Origin: an uncultured Christensenella sp.
GTDB lineage: Bacteria > Bacillota > Clostridia > Christensenellales > UBA1242
Direction of reading: 5' to 3'
NCBI GenBank assembly: GCA_905212505.1
Contig: CAJMEO010000029.1
Coordinates: 1-6,129 of the forward strand
DNA length: 6,129 nt
Shown: one piece after another, positions 1 through 6,108 of the stretch
Position numbering within the stretch: the first letter of the stretch is position 1
Layout of the letters: each line of letters starts with the position of its first letter
Notes under the pieces: generated by a model
The model's input: the letters and a program-made list of their open reading frames with translations, nothing else
The model's database searches: none
Told to the model about the DNA's origin: nothing
Position numbers and translations under genes: made by a program

Positions 1-96
1 CGCACTTAAAACAACCCCTGGGTGCCCACTTTTTGCATTTGTAATTGTTTCAATCCCAACAACCCTTATATTATTCACAATATCTAAACTTTTCAT
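1..96 (-). CDS. tkt: Transketolase, N-terminal fragment (cut by window edge)
   Basis: Transketolase is a thiamine-diphosphate enzyme that moves two-carbon ketol units between sugar phosphates in the non-oxidative pentose phosphate pathway; one product is erythrose 4-phosphate. Only 32 codons are present, running off the left edge. They contain the family's N-terminal signature: an IR dipeptide (residues 10-11) followed by NAKSGHPGVVLSA (20-32), whose SGHPG carries the conserved active-site His. The ATG start at 94-96 overlaps the TGA of the upstream gene as ATGA, and AAGGA lies six bases ahead of it, so translation is probably coupled. The identification rests on this one motif. A split transketolase, with the N-terminal half as a separate subunit, cannot be excluded because the end is out of view. 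Confidence 0.88.
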   Translation of the reverse strand, partial: MKSLDIVNNIRVVGIETITNAKSGHPGVVLSA

Positions 97-605
97 AAAA
101 CATCCTTATAATATTTTTTTATGCTTTTTATTATTTTTGTTATTAAATTTTTATCACTAGGATTAACATCCACAACAATATCGCTTAAAGACTTCAAAAT
201 TTTATCACGCTCTGAAAAAACTTTTTCATTAAGCAGTTTTTCATATTTTGCACTTTTGGGTCTTTCTTTCAAAAGTTCGGCTTTAAAATTTGCGTATTTT
301 AGTCTTAGATATATAAATATAGAACTTTGTTTTAAAAACTTAAAGTTGTCATTGCAAAATAATGTGTTAAGATCAAGAGTTATTAACGAATTCTCATAAC
401 TTGAGATTGTGCTAACAGTCTTAGTTTCTAGTTTATTATAATATTCAATTCCTGCGGTTTTTATAATGCTGTTAATATCAATTACATCATATTTTATAAA
501 TTCATTAACATCGACATAAAACATACCTAACACATCTGCTAGTTTTTTTGCAATATTTTTCTTAAACCCCAAGTTTAATGCAATTAATGTTAAGTTGCTT
601 TTCAA
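93..605 (-). CDS. Shikimate-kinase-like protein with degenerate ATP and substrate sites
   Basis: This 170-residue protein has shikimate kinase length and landmarks in the right order. A beta strand plus P-loop position (5-19) leads into LADVLG (22-27) and FYVDVNEFI (29-37), then GIEYYNKLE (52-60, like GxxxFRxxE), an ITLDLN stretch (75-80), ERP (114-116, lid-like) and SERD...SDIVVDV (131-147, like the C-terminal ER...ADIVVD). The chemistry residues are mostly gone. The P-loop GxxxxGK(S/T) reads ALNLGFKKN (9-17) with glycines and Ser/Thr lost, the second Asp of D-x-D is Asn34, and the GGG substrate loop reads DLN. It is therefore unlikely to phosphorylate shikimate; a regulatory, scaffold or other binding role is inference. 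It starts at TTG (603-605), chosen because AAGGA precedes it, and overlaps tkt by four bases. The fold assignment is by eye. Confidence 0.62.
   Translation of the reverse strand: MKSNLTLIALNLGFKKNIAKKLADVLGMFYVDVNEFIKYDVIDINSIIKTAGIEYYNKLETKTVSTISSYENSLITLDLNTLFCNDNFKFLKQSSIFIYLRLKYANFKAELLKERPKSAKYEKLLNEKVFSERDKILKSLSDIVVDVNPSDKNLITKIIKSIKKYYKDVL
103..107 (-). promoter_or_regulatory. Ribosome binding site of transketolase
   Basis: AAGGA on the minus strand lies six bases before the ATG at 94-96, inside the last codons of the upstream gene. It supports the short ATG start at the ATGA overlap and implies re-initiation or coupled translation. Confidence 0.6.
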
Positions 606-615
606 ATTTTTGTTT

Positions 616-620
616 TCCTT
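616..620 (-). promoter_or_regulatory. Ribosome binding site supporting a TTG start
   Basis: AAGGA on the minus strand sits ten bases before TTG at 603-605. There is no ATG or GTG at a suitable place near it, and the shikimate-kinase-like first beta strand begins only a few residues after the TTG. This site therefore decides the start. Confidence 0.5.
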
Positions 621-627
621 TTTTCTG

Positions 628-664
628 TTTATATTCTTATATTAACAAATTTTAACTAATATAC
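628..664 (-). promoter_or_regulatory. Possible weak promoter for the shikimate-kinase-like/tkt pair
   Basis: The 89-base gap before the pair is almost pure A/T. On the minus strand it holds two -10-like hexamers, TATAAG (636-641) and TATAAA (628-633), each five of six to consensus. The best -35 match for the latter is TTAAAA at 16-base spacing. In DNA this AT-rich such matches arise by chance, and the downstream one would leave a very short leader. The gap itself, after a run of overlapping genes, is the main argument for a separate promoter. Confidence 0.25.
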
Positions 665-694
665 GAAATAAAAAACATAAAAAATTTAAAATTT

Positions 695-1813
695 TTAGCT
701 TTTTAGTTTCTTTTTCTTTATTGAAAAGCAAATAACAAACAAAATTGCAATACTCCCAACTAATAAATATTCAACTTTAACATAGTAACTATTGTTTTGA
801 ACATCCAAAATAAATTTGATATCAGCATTGTTTGAAATTGTTAAAATAATATTCCCATTCAAATCGGTTCTAAAAATATTTTTTTCAAGAACATTGTTTT
901 CTATAAGCCTATTTAAAATTGTTTGCTTTGGAAGACCATAATTATTTGAATCATTCGCATTTGCTGAAATTATTGCATAAGTTGGGTTAACTTTTTTCAA
1001 AAACTCTTCACCTGTTGAAGTTTCACTTCCGTGATGCCCCACCTTCAAAATATCACATTCAGTTATATTATGCATAGCTTTTTGTTCAGTATCAGTTGTA
1101 GCATCTCCGGTTAACATAATTTTTCTTGTTGCATATTCAATAATCATTATTGGTGAATAGCTGTTAATTTTGTCATAATAATCTTCTGTTGGCGAACAAA
1201 ATTTAATTGAATATAAACTTTCAACAATTTCTATTCCCGCCTTTGAAAACTCAATTTCGCAATTTGGTTCAGCATACATTTTTTCAACAACCCTGCTCCA
1301 TAATTGATTTTCTAATGCCTTTGGATGTTTTTGATATGAAACAATTGTGCTTTTATCGGGCTCAACCAAATCAGAAAACAAATTTGGGCGAAAAACTTTA
1401 TTAACCTGAAAAGTTTCAAAAATCATTTCTGCTCCACCAATATGGTCAGCATCAGAATGAGTTAAAACAAAATAATCAATTTCTTTATTTTCAACCGAAT
1501 TAAAATAATTATTAATCAAATAACTTTTAAGTTTATTATTCTTTTCCACGCCACGATTTCCACTGTCAACAAGCATATTCTTGCCATCTGGAAGTTTAAT
1601 CATAATCGCTTCAGCCTGCCCAACATCAATGGTGTGCATAACAAGTCCGTCATAATTTATAACACTTGTTATATTATTATAATTCACCAAATTTTCTATT
1701 GGTTTTTTAAAAGCAAATGCAAAAACAGTTAGCAATATTGAAATTAATAAAAATATAATTATGCTAACTTTTGAAAATCTATAAGTTAATTTTTTATTTT
1801 GTCTTTTTGCCAT
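695..1813 (-). CDS. Membrane-anchored ComEC-type metallo-beta-lactamase-fold hydrolase
   Basis: A 372-residue protein carrying the MBL-fold domain found at the C-terminus of the ComEC/Rec2 DNA-uptake channel, but without the channel. Visible motifs are HTIDVGQAEAI (60-70), LVDSG (81-85), THSDADHIGG (118-127, the HxDxDH form of the metal site), LTGDATTD (234-241) and KVGHHGS (257-263). The usual GHP near the end reads GLP (293-295). A basic N-terminus precedes a hydrophobic segment (about 17-35), and a second one (about 348-365) precedes KKKK. By the positive-inside rule both tails would be cytoplasmic and the enzyme domain outside. The family suggests a phosphodiesterase or nuclease acting at the cell surface; substrate unknown. 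ATG start at 1811-1813, with only a weak A-rich AAAGAAA ahead of it, 24 bases after the patatin gene. The lack of ComEC membrane helices argues against ComEC itself. Confidence 0.83.
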   Translation of the reverse strand: MAKRQNKKLTYRFSKVSIIIFLLISILLTVFAFAFKKPIENLVNYNNITSVINYDGLVMHTIDVGQAEAIMIKLPDGKNMLVDSGNRGVEKNNKLKSYLINNYFNSVENKEIDYFVLTHSDADHIGGAEMIFETFQVNKVFRPNLFSDLVEPDKSTIVSYQKHPKALENQLWSRVVEKMYAEPNCEIEFSKAGIEIVESLYSIKFCSPTEDYYDKINSYSPIMIIEYATRKIMLTGDATTDTEQKAMHNITECDILKVGHHGSETSTGEEFLKKVNPTYAIISANANDSNNYGLPKQTILNRLIENNVLEKNIFRTDLNGNIILTISNNADIKFILDVQNNSYYVKVEYLLVGSIAILFVICFSIKKKKLKS

Positions 1814-1837
1814 TTTCTTTTGTATATGTAATTTTCT

Positions 1838-2683
1838 TTATTTTTGTTTTCTGTGTTTAACTCTTTGAGTGAGTAATTTTTTTATTTCTGCAATTTTTTC
1901 AAGACCGGCTTTATAACCTTCCTCTATCATTTCTTCAGCACCCTTAAGTTTTGTAGACTTAAATCTTTTTGTGTCTGGTTCAATTATAACGTCAGAGTAA
2001 AATTTGCCTTTAACCGCATTACTTTTCATTAAAATTCTTATTGTCGCAGATAAAATATCCATAAGTTTTGTGCTGTCAGTTCCATAGCCCCTACTTGGAT
2101 TGCAATCTACACTCACAATAAAGTCCGCCCCCATAGACTTTACAACATCACTTGGAATTGTGTTTTGAAGTCCGCCGTCTTGAAGCCTAAAATCATCAAA
2201 ATCAACATAGGTGAACACGCCAGGAACAGCACAACTTCCGGCAACAGCCTTTGCAAGACTGCCACTTTTTATATCAACCTCATTTCCGCTTTTCATATCA
2301 ACCGCAACAGCGCAAAATGGAATTTGTAATTCTTTAATGTCAACATCCCCCAAATTGTTTTTAATAATGTTTTGTAACCCCATTGTTGAACTTGGCATAA
2401 ACATAATTTTATTATTTTTTATATCTTTTTTGTTTATCTTTTTTGATATTTCAATAATTTGTTCAGCACTAAAACCACCGGCATAAAAAGCTCCAACCAA
2501 ACTTCCAACACTAGTTCCTGCAATATAATCAAATTTTATTCCATTTTCATCAAAGGCTTTTAACACTCCAAGATGTGCAAAACCCCGTGCTCCACCACCA
2601 CCAAGAGCAAGACCTAATCTCACATTTTTGTTTATCTTCGCTTGTTTTTCTTTTTTTCTTTTAAAAAAATCAAAAAATCCCAT
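1838..2683 (-). CDS. Patatin-like phospholipase (RssA/YchK type)
   Basis: A 281-residue serine lipid acyl hydrolase of the bacterial patatin family. The family signatures are complete: glycine-rich oxyanion-hole loop LGGGGARGFAHLG (27-39), nucleophile elbow GTSVG (56-60, Ser58), SLAKAVAGSCAVPGVF (142-157), and QDGG (168-171) supplying the Asp169 of the Ser-Asp dyad. It is therefore expected to be active on ester bonds of lipids; the actual substrate is unknown. No signal peptide is seen. The N-terminus MGFFDFFKRKKEK pairs aromatic residues with a basic run, which could lie on the inner membrane face. The tail (RVKHRKQK) is also basic. The start codon shares one base with the rsmI stop (TAATG), preceded by an AAGGGG-like ribosome site, so the two are translationally coupled. 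Patatins are not usual members of this cluster. Confidence 0.92.
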   Translation of the reverse strand: MGFFDFFKRKKEKQAKINKNVRLGLALGGGGARGFAHLGVLKAFDENGIKFDYIAGTSVGSLVGAFYAGGFSAEQIIEISKKINKKDIKNNKIMFMPSSTMGLQNIIKNNLGDVDIKELQIPFCAVAVDMKSGNEVDIKSGSLAKAVAGSCAVPGVFTYVDFDDFRLQDGGLQNTIPSDVVKSMGADFIVSVDCNPSRGYGTDSTKLMDILSATIRILMKSNAVKGKFYSDVIIEPDTKRFKSTKLKGAEEMIEEGYKAGLEKIAEIKKLLTQRVKHRKQK

Positions 2684-3489
2684 TATTTCCCCTTCTTAAC
2701 AAAATAATTATAAACTTCACTTTTTGTCATGTTTTTATCTTTTGCAACAAGTTTAATTGCTTCTTTTTTATCAAATCCTAAACTTAAATAATAATCTAAC
2801 TTTTCATCAAGCGTAAATTCGTCTTGTTTTTCAACATATCCCTCAACAACAATAACAAATTCACCTTTAAGTGTGTTGTTATAGCCCTCTTTTAGTGATG
2901 AAAAGATAATTTCTTCGTGAAGTTTTGTAAGTTCTCTGCACACACAAATTTTTCTATCTCCAAAGCACCTAAAAAGTGCGTCAATATCTTTTTGGATGTC
3001 ATGAACCGAACTGTAAAAAATCAAAGTGGATTTAACATTCCTAAATTCAATAAGCAGTTTTTCTTGTTCAGATTTTTTATCTGGTAAAAACCCAATAAAC
3101 GTGAACGGATAAGAAAACCCCGAAAGAATAAAGGCATTCAAAAATGCGCTAACCCCACCAACAACGGTGTAATTTATCTTGTTTTGTTTTAATGCTTCAA
3201 TTATTTCCGCCCCCGGATCAGAAATCACCGGCATTCCAGCATCAGAAATCAAAGCAATATTTTTTCCGCTTAAAAGTTTTTCGACAACTGTTGGCACCAT
3301 TTCTTTGTAATTAAATTTATGAAAAGATAGTAGTGGCTTGACAATTTCATATTTATTAAGAAGAACTTTACTGGTTCTTGTATCTTCACACAAAATTATG
3401 TCTACACTTTTTAATGTTTCAATTTGATTTGTTGAAAAATCTTTTAAATTTCCAATTGGCGTTCCAACAAAATAAAAATTACCCTTCAT
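2683..3489 (-). CDS. rsmI: 16S rRNA (cytidine1402-2'-O)-methyltransferase RsmI
   Basis: RsmI uses S-adenosylmethionine to methylate the ribose of C1402 in the decoding centre of 16S rRNA. The 268-residue protein shows the tetrapyrrole-methylase-fold signatures in order: VGTPIGNLKD (8-17), CEDTRTS (34-40), ALISDAGMPVISDPG (79-93), GFLP (133-136) and CRELTKLHEE (184-193). The small C-terminal helical domain (about 225-268, KKEAIKLVAKDKNMTKSEVYN) is present, so it is full length. The usual PGPSA-type loop reads VGGVSAF (110-116), a mild departure from the common form. It overlaps trmN6 by 11 bases and touches the patatin gene at TAATG. Neighbourhood matches B. subtilis yabC. The ATG start has AAGGGG four bases upstream. 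Confidence 0.97.
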   Translation of the reverse strand: MKGNFYFVGTPIGNLKDFSTNQIETLKSVDIILCEDTRTSKVLLNKYEIVKPLLSFHKFNYKEMVPTVVEKLLSGKNIALISDAGMPVISDPGAEIIEALKQNKINYTVVGGVSAFLNAFILSGFSYPFTFIGFLPDKKSEQEKLLIEFRNVKSTLIFYSSVHDIQKDIDALFRCFGDRKICVCRELTKLHEEIIFSSLKEGYNNTLKGEFVIVVEGYVEKQDEFTLDEKLDYYLSLGFDKKEAIKLVAKDKNMTKSEVYNYFVKKGK

Positions 3490-4195
3490 TTTTCCCCTTT
3501 TTAATTTTGACTAAAAATTTTCCATTTTCATCATTTAATATCAAATTTGGCAAAACTTTAATTCCGCTTTTTGCATTTTTGACAGCTTTTATCAAAAAAA
3601 CATTTGCATTTTTGTTGATTTTGGGATTTACAATTTGCAATATCTTTGTTTTAAAATTATAATTATTTAGCAAGCAAATTGTTTCTTCAAGTCTATCAAT
3701 TGAATTAACCATATAAAATTTCCCACCAAACTTTAACAAATAACTCGAAGTTTGAATAATTTCGGCAAGTGTGATTTTCTTTTCAAAATTACAAATGCTT
3801 ATATGTTCATTTTGATTTTGAATTTGACCATCGCATTTTCTGTATGGAGGATTACAACAAATAACATCAACACTTCCACTTTCAAAATTGTTTGGAAGAT
3901 TTTTTATATCTTCATTAAGCACAAAAACGTTTTCAAGTTTGTTAAATTTCACACTTTTTTGTGCAAGCGTTGCCAAACTTTTTTGAATTTCAACCAAATA
4001 AATTTTTTTATAATTATTTTTAATTGCTCCTAAAATTCCAACAACCCCATTTCCACTGCACAAATCAAAAACAATATCTTTGCTTTTAAATTCCACAAAA
4101 TTTGCAAGTAAAACTGCATCGGTTGAAAAATTGTAAAGTTCGTCATCCTGAAAAATTTTGTAATTTTCAATGCATAAATCATCAAGTCTTATCAT
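3479..4195 (-). CDS. trmN6: tRNA1(Val) (adenine37-N6)-methyltransferase, TrmN6/YabB family
   Basis: A class I SAM-dependent methyltransferase of the YfiC/TrmN6 family, which modifies A37 next to the anticodon of tRNA1(Val). In 238 residues it shows the family N-terminal motif FSTDAVLLANF (23-33), SAM motif I DLCSGNGVVGIL (44-55), an acidic residue after the next strand (YLVEI, 66-70), and the catalytic CNPPYRK (114-120) typical of exocyclic-amine methylation. Length is normal. It begins inside the end of ricT as ATGA (4-base overlap) and runs 11 bases into rsmI, the same order as B. subtilis yaaT...yabB...yabC except that yabA and yazA are missing. Substrate specificity is taken from the family; related N6-adenine methyltransferases act on other RNAs. 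Confidence 0.93.
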   Translation of the reverse strand: MIRLDDLCIENYKIFQDDELYNFSTDAVLLANFVEFKSKDIVFDLCSGNGVVGILGAIKNNYKKIYLVEIQKSLATLAQKSVKFNKLENVFVLNEDIKNLPNNFESGSVDVICCNPPYRKCDGQIQNQNEHISICNFEKKITLAEIIQTSSYLLKFGGKFYMVNSIDRLEETICLLNNYNFKTKILQIVNPKINKNANVFLIKAVKNAKSGIKVLPNLILNDENGKFLVKIKKGKNEG

Positions 4196-5004
4196 ATTTT
4201 TTCCACATCGCTTAAAGAAAATTCAACAAGTTTTGTTGTGTCTTCATCTTCATTAATTTTAACTGTAACAGTTTCTTTTAATATATTGTTATAAACAACA
4301 ACCCCAATACCCTCTTTTGTTTTAACTTTGCTGTTTAACTTTGGCATTTTTTCAAGTGTTTTAACATACATGTCATTTTCATACGCCAGACAACACATCA
4401 ATCTTCCACACATGCCACTAAGCTTTGAGGTGTTTAATGCCAAGCCTTGATTTTTTGCAAATTTGAGTGACACCTTTTCAAAATCTTTAAGGCACCCTTT
4501 GCAACAAATCTCTTTCCCACAAGGTCCAAGCCCCCCAAGCATTTTAGCCTCATCTCTAATTCCAATTTGTTTAAGTTCAATTCTTGCTTTAAACTTGCTT
4601 GCAAATTCCTTTAACAGTTCTCTAAAATCCACCCTAGTTTCACTTGAATAAATAAAAATTATTTTATTCCCTTCAAAAGCATACTTAACTTTTAAAAGTT
4701 TCATATCAAGATTCATGTCTTTAATTATTTTTACTGCTTTTTTAAAAACGTCTTTTGCTTTTTCTTCATGATTTAAAACAATTTCTTCATCTTTTTTATT
4801 CATTTTTCTCAAAACTGGTTCAAGTTTTTCTGTGAAAGAGGCACTGTTAATATTAAAATTCCCTTTCACAATTTGAGCCACATCAAGCCCATTTTTTGTT
4901 GAAACAACAATTTTCTCTCCAGTTTTATAAAATTTTTTTTGAGGGTCAAAGTAATATGCTTTTCCACTCTCATCAAATTTTGCTGAAATAACCTCTAATT
5001 CCAT
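4192..5004 (-). CDS. ricT: RicT (YaaT), PSP1-domain subunit of the Ric complex acting with RNase Y
   Basis: RicT is a cytoplasmic PSP1-domain protein. In B. subtilis it forms the Ric (Y) complex with RicA and RicF, holds Fe-S clusters, and steers RNase Y in mRNA maturation and decay, with effects on sporulation, competence and biofilm. The 270 residues cover the family's usual length, starting with the typical AKFDESGKAYYFDP (8-21). The core GIRDEAKMLGGLGPCG (148-163) is followed by Cys167, 168 and 171, then SGMCGRLMCCLAYEND (196-211). That gives seven cysteines in two clusters, the cluster-ligand region; Cys171 appears extra relative to the B. subtilis protein as I recall it. The ATG start has a strong GGAGG ten bases upstream and overlaps holB by ten bases. 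No ricA or ricF is in the window. Confidence 0.96.
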   Translation of the reverse strand: MELEVISAKFDESGKAYYFDPQKKFYKTGEKIVVSTKNGLDVAQIVKGNFNINSASFTEKLEPVLRKMNKKDEEIVLNHEEKAKDVFKKAVKIIKDMNLDMKLLKVKYAFEGNKIIFIYSSETRVDFRELLKEFASKFKARIELKQIGIRDEAKMLGGLGPCGKEICCKGCLKDFEKVSLKFAKNQGLALNTSKLSGMCGRLMCCLAYENDMYVKTLEKMPKLNSKVKTKEGIGVVVYNNILKETVTVKINEDEDTTKLVEFSLSDVEKI

Positions 5005-5957
5005 TTATGTTTTTCCTCCAATATATCAATAAGCAAACAATCAACAACCAAATTTAAACTTGTGTTAAACTTCAATTCTTTATTTGCTTTTATTAAGTTT
5101 TTTATAATCTCATTAATTGCCTTTTGGCTGAAATCTTGGCTTAGAAGATTTATGTCTTCTTTTCTGGATTTATTCTTTATTCGGTTTTTATCAATTTTTA
5201 TAATTTCACAATCAGTTAAAATTGACAACAACGCTTTAAAAAAGTTTTCATGATTTTTCATTTTTAATATTTTTAAAGAATATTTCAATATATCACTTGA
5301 TGTTTTCATATTTTTTAACATTTCAACACAAAAATCAAAATCTTCACAAAAATTAGACTCTAAAAGCAAAATATAATTTCCAAGTTCATAATCACAATTT
5401 TCAAAGATAGAACTAATAAAATCAATGTTGTTTTGTTTCAATAAATCTTTAAATTCGTCTTCATCAAATTTTGGCAAAACAATTTTTTCACATCTAGACT
5501 TAATTGTGTTAAGAATCATATCACTATTTGTTGTGTTTAACAAAAAAATTACATTTTTTGGTGGCTCTTCAAGCGTTTTTAAAAATTTATTTTGAGAAGC
5601 AACATTCGCTTCTTCAAAGTTATTAAGAACATAAATTTTATATTCATTTTCAAGTGGCAAAATGTATGAACTTTCAATTATTTCTTTAACATCTTCAACA
5701 ACAATTGATTTTTCTTTTGGATAAACAATAAAATCCAAACAATTATCATCCAAAATTTTTTGGCAAGAACTGCACGACAAACACATATTTTGATTTTTGC
5801 ACGATAACACTAACCCCAACATTTTGCAAAAAGCAAAGTTTTTAAATTTATCATTTGATGAAAAAAGATAAGCTTGTTTAAGACCTTTTTTGGCAATATC
5901 TTTTGCAAACTCAATCAAGTTTTTGCTTTTTAAAAAATAATTTACACTAATTTCCAC
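4995..5957 (-). CDS. holB: DNA polymerase III delta' subunit
   Basis: HolB is the delta' subunit of the clamp loader that places the beta sliding clamp on DNA. Residue numbers are from the GTG start used here (320 residues, close to the B. subtilis length). A helix and LKQAYLFS open the AAA+ fold (about 26-33). The P-loop is absent (SSNDKFKNFAF, 33-43), as is usual for a delta' that does not hydrolyse ATP. A zinc module follows with Cys53, 59, 62 and 65. QNKFLKTLEEPP (122-133) and SRC (154-156) are the conserved motifs. The start is unsure: TTG at 5973-5975 and TTG at 5961-5963 are also in frame, but the first would put codons over the TATAAT promoter box, and none of the three has a Shine-Dalgarno. 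It ends in TAG, overlapping ricT by ten bases. Confidence 0.92.
   Translation of the reverse strand: MEISVNYFLKSKNLIEFAKDIAKKGLKQAYLFSSNDKFKNFAFCKMLGLVLSCKNQNMCLSCSSCQKILDDNCLDFIVYPKEKSIVVEDVKEIIESSYILPLENEYKIYVLNNFEEANVASQNKFLKTLEEPPKNVIFLLNTTNSDMILNTIKSRCEKIVLPKFDEDEFKDLLKQNNIDFISSIFENCDYELGNYILLLESNFCEDFDFCVEMLKNMKTSSDILKYSLKILKMKNHENFFKALLSILTDCEIIKIDKNRIKNKSRKEDINLLSQDFSQKAINEIIKNLIKANKELKFNTSLNLVVDCLLIDILEEKHKWN
5015..5019 (-). promoter_or_regulatory. Strong ribosome binding site of ricT
   Basis: GGAGG on the minus strand, ten bases before the ricT ATG at 5002-5004 and inside the last codons of holB. It is the most consensus-like ribosome site in the window and fixes the ricT start. 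Confidence 0.7.
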
Positions 5958-5963
5958 AACCAA

Positions 5964-5992
5964 ATTATAGCACAAATTAAATAAAATATAAA
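5964..5992 (-). promoter_or_regulatory. Sigma-A type promoter with extended -10 for the holB operon
   Basis: On the minus strand, TGCTATAAT (5964-5972) is a perfect extended -10 box. TTTATA (5987-5992) is a four-of-six -35 at 17-base spacing. Counting seven bases past the -10 gives a start of transcription near 5957, the G of the first GTG of holB. It lies between an upstream terminator and the first gene of a tightly packed gene run, where an operon promoter is expected. In AT-rich DNA chance matches occur, but the complete TGnTATAAT in this position is persuasive. Confidence 0.65.
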
Positions 5993-6078
5993 GTATATTT
6001 TTATCATTTGCCTGATTTATTTATCAATAAGAATTATTTACAACAAAACAGTAAAATAAAATAAACTTTAAATATAAT

Positions 6079-6108
6079 AAAAATCCACCAGTGTACCTGG
6101 TGGTTTTT
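6079..6108. terminator. Bidirectional intrinsic terminator
   Basis: A perfect 7-bp stem, CCACCAG (6085-6091) with CTGGTGG (6097-6103), closes a five-base TGTAC loop. On the plus strand it is followed by TTTTT (6104-6108); on the minus strand by ATTTTTATT. It can end transcription in either direction. Since all genes seen run leftward, it most likely ends a minus-strand gene lying beyond the right edge and insulates the holB promoter. The rest of 5976-6129 holds no gene I can support. Confidence 0.8.

Noticed and set aside
93..605. Calling the shikimate-kinase-like gene an active aroK or a pseudogene
   Set aside because: The P-loop and substrate residues are not those of an active enzyme, yet the frame is full length with a ribosome site and a coupled downstream gene, so neither label is supported.
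679..697. A/T palindrome-like stretch just after the ComEC-like gene, as a terminator
   Set aside because: The symmetry is imperfect and the stem would contain no G-C pairs, so a stable RNA hairpin is not expected.
4929..4941. Run of eight A on the coding strand in ricT as a possible slippage or phase-variation tract
   Set aside because: It encodes ordinary Lys codons in an intact housekeeping gene; tracts of this length are common in DNA this AT-rich.
121..5253. Several plus-strand open frames of 60-95 codons opposite the minus-strand genes
   Set aside because: All lie antisense within well-supported genes, have Phe/Leu/Ile-rich composition expected from the complement of A-rich codons, and show no recognisable domains or ribosome sites.
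5943..6008. Small hydrophobic minus-strand frame of about 21 codons (ATG at 6006-6008) with AGG a few bases ahead
   Set aside because: It overlaps the holB promoter and the start of holB in another frame and ends within holB. It could be a leader peptide only if transcription starts further upstream; nothing else supports it.
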